Shown here: piece after piece, positions 50,951-59,660 of the stretch | How the letters are laid out: the number at the start of each line of letters is the position of its first letter | How positions within the stretch are numbered: position 1 is the first letter of the stretch | Assembly (NCBI GenBank): GCA_035946735.1 | Contig: DASYYZ010000129.1 | Span: 62,001 to 126,000 of the forward strand | DNA from: Gp13-AA77 sp035946735 | Lineage (GTDB): Bacteria > Acidobacteriota > Terriglobia > UBA7540 | Direction: 5' to 3' | Length of the DNA: 64,000 nucleotides | Position numbers and translations under genes: made by a program | Notes under the pieces: model-generated | What the model was told of the DNA's origin: nothing | Databases searched by the model: none | Seen by the model: the letters and a program-made list of their open reading frames with translations, nothing else

Positions 50951-51778
50951 TCAGCAAGGCTTCTCAAACGTCAGCAACAAGTGGTCCGCGAGCCCGCGTG
51001 CCAGCGGCGTGCGGCCCAGGTGCGGATCAGCTCGTTCGAGAAGCCTCATGATTCGCGGAAGCTGTGCTGCCTGGCGCTCCAGGTAGGAAGGAGGGACCGA
51101 AATGCCAACTCCTTTCCAGCGCCGGAGGCGAAAATGAGGCCGAAACGCCAGCCTGATCGCGCGCACCGAACGGTACCAGCAGGCGACGGAAGCATCTCCC
51201 AGCTTGACCTGGACCGGCTGATTTCCCAACCTTCTCCCGGCCTGCCTCAGACGGCCCCGAAGGGTGAACCAAACCATCTCCCAGGCAACGTAACGGCCCA
51301 TGACGCAGAGTACGGCCGCCCCGCCAGGTTTGAGCAACGAAGACAGGCTGCGCGCCACCGCGGAAAGATCCTCAACACAGTTCAGCCCTCCGAAATTCGA
51401 AAAGGCCCCATCGAAAGCGATGGCGGGCTGAAGGGACTGAATCTGTTCCGTCGGCAGTCGATGAAGATGGACTTCCGCAGACAGCCGGGAGGACGCCACA
51501 CGGCGCCGGGCAACTTCGATCATTCGCGGAGAGCTGTCGCACGCCCAAACCTCAACGCCTCGTGCCGCCAGATGCGCCGCGTCGACACCGGTTCCGCAAT
51601 TGACCTCCAGGATCCGCTGTCCTGGAGCAAAGACGCGATCGAGCTCTTGCCAGACCTGCTTGCGCTGAGCCGTTCCGATCCGGGATGTGGTGAAAGAATC
51701 GTCGTACTGCCCGGCGACGGCATCGAAGGGCGCGCACATCGGTGCGGTGTGAGAGGCCGAAACCGCCGCGAAGTTCAA
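50951..51778 (-). CDS. Class I SAM-dependent methyltransferase, second
   Basis: 275 residues. FDAVAGQYDDSFTTSRIG, motif I ILEVNCGTGVDAAHLAARG, acidic VWACDSSPRMIEVAR, then FDGAFSNFGGLNCVEDLSAV and LLKPGGAAVLCVMG. Its start overlaps the stop of radical SAM protein B by 4 bases. Unlike the first methyltransferase it has a long C-terminal domain (about 170-275) rich in Arg, which may bind a lipid or acidic substrate. Confidence 0.85.
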   Translation of the reverse strand: MNFAAVSASHTAPMCAPFDAVAGQYDDSFTTSRIGTAQRKQVWQELDRVFAPGQRILEVNCGTGVDAAHLAARGVEVWACDSSPRMIEVARRRVASSRLSAEVHLHRLPTEQIQSLQPAIAFDGAFSNFGGLNCVEDLSAVARSLSSLLKPGGAAVLCVMGRYVAWEMVWFTLRGRLRQAGRRLGNQPVQVKLGDASVACWYRSVRAIRLAFRPHFRLRRWKGVGISVPPSYLERQAAQLPRIMRLLERADPHLGRTPLARGLADHLLLTFEKPC

Positions 51779-53175
51779 GCCTCCACCTCGCTCGATGCGG
51801 ATTCAAGCCCGGCGCGAGCTTCTTCGATGCTGCTTCGAATGCCGGCCAGCGACGGAACATCCAAGGCCTGGCCGGGGCCGTTTGTGGACCGGGCCAGCTC
51901 CACCTCGCTTCGAAGCAACTGGTCTGCGAATTTGTAGAACCGGCGCGAGTGCCGCCCCCGGATCGTGTAATCCCGATCCGAGCCTTCAGCCCACGCTCTC
52001 GTGCTCACGACCGTCGATTCGACCTCATGGAAGTACGGTGTGCCCTTGATGGGGTACGACACGGTCGTCAGGAAGACGTCAGGATTCGTGCGCTTGACGT
52101 GAGCGATGGTGGCTTCGATATCCGACAACTGCTCCCCGGCGTACCCCCACATGAGGAACATTCCAGTCTGAATGCCGCGCGACTTGCACAGCACAACGGC
52201 CGCCTGTACCTGCTCTATAGTGACTCCACGCTCCATGGCGTCCAGAATCCTTTGCGAGCCGCTTTCCGAACCGATCCAGATGCGAAAGCAGCCGAGCTCC
52301 GCCAGATGATCGACGACCTGCGCGTTTAGCCGATCGGCGCGCGAGATGCATTCGAAAGGCAGCTTGAGACGGCGCCGTTTCATTTCTGCCGCGTACTGCG
52401 AGAGCCAACCCGGATGGATGGTGAAAACGTCGTCCGCGATCCAAGCCATATCCGGCCGATACCGGTTCATCAGCCATTCCAGCTCGTCCACCACGGAAGC
52501 CGGCTTTCGCCGCCGATGAGTCTTGCCAAACACCTCATGGCTGCACCAGCGGCAACGGTAAGGACAGCCGCGCGCGGTGATCAGTGAGACCGAGCCCGCG
52601 CCGTGGTGGGTCCGCCAAGCCTCAACGTAGCGATCGATATCGATCAACTCGCGGTCCGGCCAAGGCTGGCGGTCGAGATCAGGAATCTGGCTGCGCGGCG
52701 CCGTGCGCCGTACCCGTCCGTCTGAGCTGCGGTAGGCGATTCCGTTGATGCCGGCAAGCGCGTCGGGGCGGCCACAGCGCAGCGCCGGAATCAACTCTTC
52801 GAGCGTCAACTCTCCTTCGCCGAAAACAACGATGTCTGCCCCTCCTTCCAGATATTCATCCACGTACGCCGCGGGCTCGGGCCCGCCCACGACCGTTCGC
52901 CAACCGGCCTCCTTGGCCACACCAAGGATTTTTAAGACTGCCGGACGCGTCATCAGATTGGCGTACACGCCAAGCAACGCGGGAGGGGTGGAGCGGAGCG
53001 CCGCGTAAAGCTCGTCCGGCGATGAGAAGGTGGTGTCAAAGACTTCGACGCCAAAACCCTTGGCGCGCAGATGCGATGAAATATAGAGAATTCCAAGCGG
53101 GGCATAGGGCTTCATAATCTGAAGCTCTTTCGTGTCCCCGCTAAGGAAATAACCGTGAGTTAAAAGTAGATCCAT
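51775..53175 (-). CDS. Cobalamin-binding radical SAM protein B
   Basis: 466 residues. MDLLLTHGYFLSGDTKELQI, PLGILYISSHLRAKGFGVEV, WRTVVGGPEPAAYVDEYL and IVVFGEGELTLEELI form the B12-binding domain; ITARGCPYRCRWCSHEVFGK holds CxxxCxxC; WIADDVFTIH and FRIWIGSESGSQRILDAMER follow. It is a close paralogue of protein C upstream, with the same domain order and several identical stretches. Overlaps the methyltransferase start by 4 bases. Confidence 0.88.
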   Translation of the reverse strand: MDLLLTHGYFLSGDTKELQIMKPYAPLGILYISSHLRAKGFGVEVFDTTFSSPDELYAALRSTPPALLGVYANLMTRPAVLKILGVAKEAGWRTVVGGPEPAAYVDEYLEGGADIVVFGEGELTLEELIPALRCGRPDALAGINGIAYRSSDGRVRRTAPRSQIPDLDRQPWPDRELIDIDRYVEAWRTHHGAGSVSLITARGCPYRCRWCSHEVFGKTHRRRKPASVVDELEWLMNRYRPDMAWIADDVFTIHPGWLSQYAAEMKRRRLKLPFECISRADRLNAQVVDHLAELGCFRIWIGSESGSQRILDAMERGVTIEQVQAAVVLCKSRGIQTGMFLMWGYAGEQLSDIEATIAHVKRTNPDVFLTTVSYPIKGTPYFHEVESTVVSTRAWAEGSDRDYTIRGRHSRRFYKFADQLLRSEVELARSTNGPGQALDVPSLAGIRSSIEEARAGLESASSEVEA

Positions 53176-53193
53176 ACTCCATCCCGGCGGGAA

Positions 53194-54735
53194 TCAAGAC
53201 ATCGTCTGCAGATCGATCGCAACGGCGTCCAGGCAGCTGTTCTGGCTCGGAGGCGTTGTGCCAGGCAAAATCGGCAGCAGAGTTCGATCGCTATTGCGAC
53301 AGGTTCTTTCCAGGTCCTCCACCTTGGCCCACAGGCACGCTAAATCGGGCGCTGCTACCGGTTGATGGCCGGGATCGCCGTCCAGCGCGGCCGTCGACGC
53401 CGAAGGCCGGCGCCGAAAATCAACCTCGGCATGAAGCGCGGTCCGGAGAGCGAGGTAGAACTCGTTGCGGTACGCCCCTTTGAACATCACTGCTAAATCG
53501 TCGCTATCAATCCAGTTCTTCTTCTCCCCCAACTGAGCGCTCACTCGATCGTAGAAAGTTGTTCCGGGCAACGGATACGACACCGAAACCCCGATGTCAT
53601 CGGGCTGAGCATCCCGAACAAGGCGAATCGTCGCCTGGATGTCATCCCAGTCCTCGCCTGGGTAGCCGAACTGAAGGAAGAAGCAGGCTCGGATGCCGTG
53701 AGCGCGCAATCGATTCCTCACGATCACGACGTCCTGCACGCGAGTGCCTTTCTCCATTCCGTTCAGGATCTTTTGCGACCCCGACTCGACCCCCAGCCAG
53801 ATCTCGGCACAACCCGCGCGGCCGAGCGCCCGAACGTTGCTCTCGGTGATCAGGTCAATGCGGCATTGGGCCTTGAACGCTACCCTTGCCCGCCGCGATT
53901 CCACTTGTTCCGCAAGCTCCGGCAACCAGCGAGGCTTCAGTCCAAAGATGTCATCCGCAAACCAAAGGTGCTCCGCGCCGTAGACCTCCTTTAGTTCTTT
54001 GATTTCCTCGGCAACGCTGGCCCCGGAGCGCACATGAAATGTTTGGCCGTAGATGGGCTTGGCGCACCAGTTGCAGTGATAGGGACATCCCCGGCTGGCC
54101 ACCAGATTCATCGAAAAGCAGCCATGCGCGGCCTTCCAGGCCTTCTTGTAACGGTCGATATCGATGAGGTCGCGCGCCGGGCGCGGCAGTACGTCAAGAT
54201 CCCGCATCAGGGGCCGGGCGGCAGTGGCACGAAAACCACGATCCCCCACGGCGGTGTAAGCTATTCCCGGAATATTTTCCGGTTTCGCGGCCGTGCTCCC
54301 AAGCAATGCCTTGGAGAGATCAACCAGCGTCCACTCTGCCTCGCCGAGGAGTACAAAGTCGGCGCCTCGCCGAAGATAAGCCTCGGCGTGGTCAGTGGCG
54401 TCTGAGCCGTTGACGATTACCCATGCGCCCCAGCCGCGCGCGGCTTCAATTGCACCGTAAGCGACCTGCCGCATGCGAGTGAGACACATCTTCGAAAGGA
54501 AATTGAAGTTGTCTTCGTACACCGCGACGATCCGAGGCCGATGCCGCTCGAGGGCGGCAGCGAAGCCGCTCTCGGGCTCGTCGAGCACGGCGTCAAAAAG
54601 CGCAACCGAGAATCCTTGCTGCCGCAGAAGGGCCGCCGCGTAAAGCGTGCCGAGCGGAGGATAGGGCTGCATCTTCCGCACCTGCTTGAGGTCGTAGAAC
54701 AAGTGGTACGAGTGTGTCAGAAGGATGTCAGCCAC
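53194..54735 (-). CDS. Cobalamin-binding radical SAM protein C
   Basis: 513 residues. ADILLTHSYHLFYDLKQVRK, PYPPLGTLYAAALLRQQGFS, FVLLGEAEWTLVDL and the radical SAM site VASRGCPYHCNWCAKPIYGQ, WFADDIFGLKPRW and IWLGVESGSQKILNGMEKGT parallel protein B. The extra 45 residues at the C-terminus are low complexity. The tandem B/C pair likely arose by duplication; 18 bases separate their genes. Confidence 0.88.
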   Translation of the reverse strand: MADILLTHSYHLFYDLKQVRKMQPYPPLGTLYAAALLRQQGFSVALFDAVLDEPESGFAAALERHRPRIVAVYEDNFNFLSKMCLTRMRQVAYGAIEAARGWGAWVIVNGSDATDHAEAYLRRGADFVLLGEAEWTLVDLSKALLGSTAAKPENIPGIAYTAVGDRGFRATAARPLMRDLDVLPRPARDLIDIDRYKKAWKAAHGCFSMNLVASRGCPYHCNWCAKPIYGQTFHVRSGASVAEEIKELKEVYGAEHLWFADDIFGLKPRWLPELAEQVESRRARVAFKAQCRIDLITESNVRALGRAGCAEIWLGVESGSQKILNGMEKGTRVQDVVIVRNRLRAHGIRACFFLQFGYPGEDWDDIQATIRLVRDAQPDDIGVSVSYPLPGTTFYDRVSAQLGEKKNWIDSDDLAVMFKGAYRNEFYLALRTALHAEVDFRRRPSASTAALDGDPGHQPVAAPDLACLWAKVEDLERTCRNSDRTLLPILPGTTPPSQNSCLDAVAIDLQTMS

Positions 54736-54760
54736 GTGTATGAACCCGCGAACCCGCAGA

Positions 54761-56266
54761 TCAGCAAACTTCGGCCGTGCGATGGGCGAGCGGCTGACCC
54801 GTCACCAGCGACCGCTTCGTCACCACGCCGCCCGCGAGCCCGGCCGCCGAGAGCGCCCACAACTCCACCGGAAACTCGAAGCGGCGATTGCGGAGCCGCC
54901 AACGCAGCGGCGCTCCCAGCGCGAGCCGGAAGGTGCGATTCAGCCACCGTCGCCCCCTTGCCGCCTTGCGGATGTGATTGTTGATCAGAAAAAAGTCCAG
55001 CATGCGTCGCAACCGGCCGAGCTCAGCGCCCTGAAGCCACGGCAAGACGTTGGAACCGAGGGGCAGATCGTTCCACTCTTCGAGCGACTGCGGTTCACGC
55101 ACGCCCATCTGCTTCAACTGCGGCCAGATCGGAATCCCGGGATAAGGCGTGAAAATGTTGGGCGAGAAGCTCACATTGGAATGGCGGCGCGCAATGTCGC
55201 TCATGATGCGGAACGTCTCAACCCGGTCGGATTCCGTCTCGCCCGGGTACCCGAGAATGAGGTTGAAGTTGACTCTCATTCCCGCTTTTTCCGTCTTGCG
55301 CGCCGTTTCGTACATGTCCCGGACGCGCTCATGCTTCTTGTTCATCAACGCGAGCACTTCCTGCGACGCAGATTCGGTGCCGAATCCCATGTAATAAAGG
55401 CCGCTTTCACGAAGCAGGCAGACGTCCTCATCGCTCAGGCGGCAGAGCAGGTCCGTGGAGGCTTGAACCGTCCAGCGCACGTTCACCTTGCGTTCGATCA
55501 GGCCGCGCGCGATGGCGACGGCGCGTTTGCTGTCGACGGGAAAGTTCGAATCCAGAAACGGCACTTCGTCCAGGCGGTAACGCTCCACCAATTCCGCCAC
55601 ATCATCCACCACCCGCTCGGCCTTATAGGCATTGAAGCGCCGTTTGTAGAACACCTGATCGGTGCAGTAGTTGCAGGCGTAAGGGCAGCCGAGGCTGGTG
55701 GCATAACCCATCTCGCGCTTGCCGCGAGCGCGGGCATAGCCATCAAAATCGGCGAGGTGGTAAGCGGGCTTGGGCAAATTGTTGAGATTTTCCACCGATC
55801 TCTCAGCCTCATGAACGATGTGGCCGTCCCGCTTGGTTGATGCGCCCCGCACTCCGTCCAGATTCTTGCCCTCGGCGAGGCGTTCGGCAATCTCAAGCAG
55901 GGTGAGTTCGCCCTGCCCGCGCACGATTACATCCACGAAGTCGGGCCGGAGGGTCTGGTCCGGGACGAGGCTTGGGTGCCAGCCGCCGAAGATGATGGGC
56001 AGCCCAGGACGAGCCTTCCGGACCAGGCGGGCCATTCTGATGCTCGCACCGATCATGGGTCCGGTCAGCAGGGATACGCCGAAGCAAAGTGCCTCTTCAA
56101 CTTCGCGGGCAACCGCTTGCTCATAATCCGGTTCGATCGCCCCGTCGATGACGGCGACGTCGAAGCCCGCTTCGACGAGAGGAGCTGCCAGGTGAAGGAG
56201 GCAAAGCGGCGCGCCCAGCGGCGGGCCCCCATAGGGCGGATAGAACAGAACCACTTTCTTCTTCAT
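54761..56266 (-). CDS. Cobalamin-binding radical SAM protein D
   Basis: 501 residues. VVLFYPPYGGPPLGAPLCLL (B12 domain start), PIIFGGWHPSLVPDQTL, VDVIVRGQGELTLLEIAERL, then SLGCPYACNYCTDQVFY with CxxxCxxC and YYMGFGTESASQEVLALMNK. C-terminal RRMLDFFLINNHIRKAARGR resembles lipid- or hopanoid-associated radical SAM proteins only loosely. First of the four radical SAM genes; starts 14 bases after the cytochrome c/beta-barrel gene. Confidence 0.87.
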   Translation of the reverse strand: MKKKVVLFYPPYGGPPLGAPLCLLHLAAPLVEAGFDVAVIDGAIEPDYEQAVAREVEEALCFGVSLLTGPMIGASIRMARLVRKARPGLPIIFGGWHPSLVPDQTLRPDFVDVIVRGQGELTLLEIAERLAEGKNLDGVRGASTKRDGHIVHEAERSVENLNNLPKPAYHLADFDGYARARGKREMGYATSLGCPYACNYCTDQVFYKRRFNAYKAERVVDDVAELVERYRLDEVPFLDSNFPVDSKRAVAIARGLIERKVNVRWTVQASTDLLCRLSDEDVCLLRESGLYYMGFGTESASQEVLALMNKKHERVRDMYETARKTEKAGMRVNFNLILGYPGETESDRVETFRIMSDIARRHSNVSFSPNIFTPYPGIPIWPQLKQMGVREPQSLEEWNDLPLGSNVLPWLQGAELGRLRRMLDFFLINNHIRKAARGRRWLNRTFRLALGAPLRWRLRNRRFEFPVELWALSAAGLAGGVVTKRSLVTGQPLAHRTAEVC

Positions 56267-56280
56267 GCCGCCCCGCCTTT

Positions 56281-57780
56281 TCAGAAGATCTGCCGGGACA
56301 GATCGAATCCCACAACCAAGCCGCTCGGCTTGTCCGCTGTCGGATCACCCAGAAATGAGGCGCGCGTTGCGGCGCGTTGCGCCACCGTTGTGCCCGGGCT
56401 GGTGGTGAATCCGAATGTGAACGAGTGCCGCCAGATCTTCTTCTGGATCCCGAAACTGTACGCCGGCCGGTGAATCTCGAGTGGCCTCCCGTTGACCAGC
56501 GTGGGAATTACTTCCGCAACCAGGGCGACGGTGGGCCGGATGTCAACTGCGGCTCCGGCACCCAAGGAAAACGTATTGTACCCCGGCAAATTCGGGATCG
56601 CACTGGATAGGAACGAATTAGGCTGGAAGAGTATGCGATTGTTTAGCGACAAGGTCGGCACTGCGTAGAGTTGCGCCCGGGTACCCAAGCTTCGCGAAAA
56701 CACCCCCTCAAGGTTCTCGGTGTAGTTGCGCGAGAAGTTGTTCTCGCCCTGAATCGAGAGTCGTACGGCGGCATTGATCGGCTGGCCTTTGCGCTCATCC
56801 AGGAAGTTGTAGGCCGCCATCAACTGAATCGGCCGGGCGATGAAAGTTGGAGAGCGATAGATACTGACGGACAACTTGTCTGTGACCCCGTAACGAAAGC
56901 CAAAGGACGGGAGAGCAAAATTGTCCAGGCCTATCAGGGAGCCGCCTTCTGCCGGACCGGAAAATGCTGGAGTGTAGGGAAAGCGGTGCGTGAAGTCGAC
57001 GAGCAAGCCGTGCCGTTCCAAAGGCCGCGCCGTCGGCAAGCTGAAAAGGAGATCGTTTCCCGGTGTATAGACCTTCCGTTTCGCGGTCTCGGCGCGCTCG
57101 GTGCCAGTGGCCTGGCTAGTGTTCCCGAGCGAGCGCAGGAAGCCGCGCACCGCCTGGATATCCGCGCCGGACAGTTTGCCTTGCCAGGCAGGCATCATGG
57201 TGTTCTTCTTGCCGTCTCGAATCGTCGTCTCGATCTGCTCGTCGGTGAGGCTGGCCTGGACGGCGGCGCTTGTGAAATCGGGAGTCTTCAGACCGCTCAC
57301 GCCTTTGCCGTCCTGACCATGGCAACTTGCGCAATTCTTGTAAAAGATTGCAGAGCCGGCGGAGGTGCCTTGCGAGCCTCTCGACCCCAAAACCGCTGCG
57401 CCAGGAGCGGCGCCTTCCCCGGCATTCGCGTTCTTGATCGTGTGCGCAGCCAGATCCACGAGATAACGCTTTCCATTCCGCTCCACGATGAGCGAGGAGC
57501 TGGAATTCTCCACGAACTCGACACCAAGATCAACCGCTGAAGGGGCTGCTTCAGCACCGGCCTCTACGCCCGGAGTTCCGCCGCCTTTGGAAGCCGTCGC
57601 CGAATTTCCGCCGAACAGCGGTCTGGCTGCCGTCAGCAGGAAGGCAGCTCCGAGCGCCACCCAAACCAATAGCAGGTTAGCAGCGCTGTGGCTGCGGAAA
57701 ATCGCAGCATTGCCTGCTGCGCGATCCCGAGGCGGCAATGAGTGTGGTACTGAGCGAACTTCAAACAAGTGATTATCCAT
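56281..57780 (-). CDS. Cytochrome c fused to an outer-membrane beta-barrel (DUF5777-like)
   Basis: 499 residues from ATG 57780. A membrane/signal segment (ANLLLVWVALGAAFLLTAAR) is followed by a mono-heme cytochrome c domain (NCASCHGQDGKGVSG, with distal Met in MMPAWQGKLS) at about 145-235, then a long beta-strand-rich region (LVDFTHRFPYTPAF, FGFRYGVTDKLSVSIYRSPT, ending SRQIF with an aromatic terminus) that fits a DUF5777-type outer-membrane barrel. Electron transfer at the outer membrane is implied. It precedes radical SAM protein D by 14 bases, so it belongs to the same operon. Confidence 0.75.
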   Translation of the reverse strand: MDNHLFEVRSVPHSLPPRDRAAGNAAIFRSHSAANLLLVWVALGAAFLLTAARPLFGGNSATASKGGGTPGVEAGAEAAPSAVDLGVEFVENSSSSLIVERNGKRYLVDLAAHTIKNANAGEGAAPGAAVLGSRGSQGTSAGSAIFYKNCASCHGQDGKGVSGLKTPDFTSAAVQASLTDEQIETTIRDGKKNTMMPAWQGKLSGADIQAVRGFLRSLGNTSQATGTERAETAKRKVYTPGNDLLFSLPTARPLERHGLLVDFTHRFPYTPAFSGPAEGGSLIGLDNFALPSFGFRYGVTDKLSVSIYRSPTFIARPIQLMAAYNFLDERKGQPINAAVRLSIQGENNFSRNYTENLEGVFSRSLGTRAQLYAVPTLSLNNRILFQPNSFLSSAIPNLPGYNTFSLGAGAAVDIRPTVALVAEVIPTLVNGRPLEIHRPAYSFGIQKKIWRHSFTFGFTTSPGTTVAQRAATRASFLGDPTADKPSGLVVGFDLSRQIF

Positions 57781-57818
57781 GACTGCCCTCATCTGTATGT
57801 TTGAGGCCTGTCCCGGTT

Positions 57819-57836
57819 TTGTCAACAAATTGTAAA
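57819..57836 (-). promoter_or_regulatory. TTTACA-N5-TTGACA motif upstream of the cytochrome/barrel gene
   Basis: Plus strand TTGTCAA-CAAA-TTGTAAA: two direct 7-mers at 11-base spacing, read on the minus strand as TTTACA-N5-TTGACA. The TTGACA may act as -35 for the gene starting at 57780. Confidence 0.4.
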
Positions 57837-57846
57837 AGGCCTGCCT

Positions 57847-58629
57847 CTAACGCCCTGGACCCGGATTTTGGCCTTTCTGGTTCTGTAGGAACGCGGTGAG
57901 CGCTCGAAGCTGGTCGTCGGTCAGGTTGCCGAAGGCGGGCATGGCCGAGCCTGCAGTGTACTGGGACGGGTCCCTGAAATGTCCGATCAGCCATTGCTCG
58001 CTGCGCCCGCGCGTTCCCTCGGAAGTAAGGTCTGGCCCCAACGCGTTGCCTTCCCCATCGAGCTTATGACACGTGAAGCAGCCCTCCTGGCGGTACAGCG
58101 TGAGACCGTAGGCGACCAGTTGAGCGGGAGTTTGCGCCGCGGTGGCGGATTGAGGTTGCGCTGCCTCGGTTTGACTGGCTGCCTTCGGCAAGGCGCGTAA
58201 GAAAGTCACCACTTTCCAGGTGTCCGCATCGGAGAATACCGATTTCCACGACGGCATGCCGGTGAGCCGCACGCCGTTTTGGACGATCCAGAAAAGGTCG
58301 GCGTCCTTCCAGTGCTGCACGTGGGGAGAATTGAGATCCATGGCCGGAGGATACATATTGCGGCCCAGATCGCTGCCTCGTCCGTCCGGACCGTGGCAGA
58401 CTGCGCAGGACTGGCTGTAGATCTGCTGCCCGGCCCCAATAACCTCAGGGCTCGCGGTCAAGGGATTGGCCAGCTTTTGCGCCTCCATGGGAATCACCAC
58501 ATCCTTCGCTGCGTTTGCAAGCGCGGTCTCCACACTCCAGGGTTGCTTGTGCGCGGTGCAGCCTGCCACCAGCAGCGCCGGCAGCATGATCGATAGCTTC
58601 ACTCGCGAGCTCGACCATCCATTGCTCAT
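57847..58629 (-). CDS. Diheme cytochrome c lipoprotein
   Basis: 260 residues. The N-terminus (RVKLSIMLPALLVAGCTAHK) has a lipobox LVAGC. Two cytochrome c domains follow: CAVCHGPDGRG with Met in AMDLNSPHV or MPSWKSV, and CFTCHKLDGEG with a Met in AMPAFGN. A periplasm-facing lipoprotein passing electrons, probably to the cytochrome/barrel protein encoded 66 bases downstream. First gene of the proposed ten-gene operon. Confidence 0.88.
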   Translation of the reverse strand: MSNGWSSSRVKLSIMLPALLVAGCTAHKQPWSVETALANAAKDVVIPMEAQKLANPLTASPEVIGAGQQIYSQSCAVCHGPDGRGSDLGRNMYPPAMDLNSPHVQHWKDADLFWIVQNGVRLTGMPSWKSVFSDADTWKVVTFLRALPKAASQTEAAQPQSATAAQTPAQLVAYGLTLYRQEGCFTCHKLDGEGNALGPDLTSEGTRGRSEQWLIGHFRDPSQYTAGSAMPAFGNLTDDQLRALTAFLQNQKGQNPGPGR

Positions 58630-58932
58630 AAGGCCTCCTCACATCCCTGATGGAACTTACGATCCCTGTGCCGTCCTGCCCAGCCATCCTCACGCGAGGC
58701 AAACTTGCACACTCGGAAGTGTAACCAAGCCGCGGACGCACCGTTGTCATTCGGCTGTCAATGTTATGTAAAGTTTTGACAATCTGCCAGATGGGCGCTC
58801 GACTCCGAAGCGCCGCGGGAGGTCATGAGGCCGAAGAAAAAGGATGAAAAGGGTCGGACCGCGGCGAATCGTGAGTGGCGAAGTAACGAGTAGGGAAGAA
58901 GGTCTCTATTCGCTATCTTCTATTCTCGCCGC
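58630..58932. other. Intergenic region upstream of the operon
   Basis: 303 bases between the diheme cytochrome start and the DUF2911 stop, both minus strand. It contains the three-copy direct repeat at 58744-58772. The remaining 160 bases have no recognised feature; a short AT-rich stretch TAGGGAAGAAGGTCTCTATT precedes the DUF2911 stop. Confidence 0.4.
58744..58772 (-). promoter_or_regulatory. Three direct 7-mers at 11-base period upstream of the operon
   Basis: Plus strand TTGTCAT-TCGG-CTGTCAA-TGTT-ATGTAAA: three 7-mers separated by 4 bases. The spacing and wording recall a PhoB box, but it points away from the gene. The first gene starts at 58629. Confidence 0.4.
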
Positions 58933-59547
58933 TCACTCACCAACCGTCACTTTCACCGGAGCCGACAGTGCAAGATGACCCCAGGCAACCTTCAAGGTCG
59001 CATTGCGCATATCGTTTTCCGGATGAGTCAGAGTGATGCTGAGCTTTTCCACCGCGTCTGAACTTGCGGAATCCGTAGTCATGGGCGCGGTGAATTCCAC
59101 GGTTGCTTTGTGGATGTCGAAGGCATCGATGCGAGCCTTCCGCACTTTGACGGGATCGATGAAAGCCAGTTTCCAGGATGATCCGTCAGCGGAGCGCTGC
59201 AGACCCAAAAAGTAGGTTCCGGGGCTGATCGCCTTGCCCGAAATGTTGATGGGAACGTCGGTGTAGAGATTCGACCAGAAGTTACTACCCATGCGCCAGA
59301 CCTTACCTTTGGTCATGGCGTCGAATTTGGCGGGGTCTTCGTACTCTTTCTTCCACACCGGACGGCCGTAGTTGACCGCAACCTGCCCAGCCGCGGCTTT
59401 GGCAGTCGAGTTCCAGTAAAGCAACCGGGCGGAAGCCCGATCGTCCGGCGGATCGCCGCCCTCCACGCCGATCTGTGCACCTTGTTGAGCGCGCAGCATG
59501 CCTGCTGCCAGCAAAATGAGCGTGCTCGCCAGTACTTTTGCTCGCAT
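58933..59547 (-). CDS. DUF2911 secreted protein
   Basis: 204 residues from ATG 59547 with AGGGGAGA 7 bases upstream. Signal peptide MRAKVLASTLILLAAGMLRA. The DUF2911 pattern QVAVNYGRPVWKKEY, KGKVWRMGSNFWSNLYTDVP, GKAISPGTYFLGLQ and LSITLTHPENDMRNATLKVA is clear. The family is exported and of unknown function, common in Bacteroidetes and Acidobacteriota. Confidence 0.88.
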   Translation of the reverse strand: MRAKVLASTLILLAAGMLRAQQGAQIGVEGGDPPDDRASARLLYWNSTAKAAAGQVAVNYGRPVWKKEYEDPAKFDAMTKGKVWRMGSNFWSNLYTDVPINISGKAISPGTYFLGLQRSADGSSWKLAFIDPVKVRKARIDAFDIHKATVEFTAPMTTDSASSDAVEKLSITLTHPENDMRNATLKVAWGHLALSAPVKVTVGE

Positions 59548-59660
59548 GTTCAATCTCCCCTTCTGGATTCTGAATCACCTCGGCAGTCTTCCATCCATCC
59601 ACGGTGACGGTGGCCCTTTAACGAGGCGCACCGATTATGACGCTGCTTCGCGGGCGAGTG

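Noticed and set aside
54725..55840. 371-codon plus-strand frame over radical SAM protein D
   Set aside because: Antisense; no motif and out of operon context.
46258..56266. RiPP cluster with precursor peptide
   Set aside because: No gap in the operon is long enough for a precursor gene and no short ORF with a leader-like sequence was found next to it; a distant precursor cannot be excluded.
58744..58772. Firm call of a PhoB box
   Set aside because: Spacing fits but orientation is opposite to the gene and the third 7-mer is degenerate; kept only as a direct-repeat motif.
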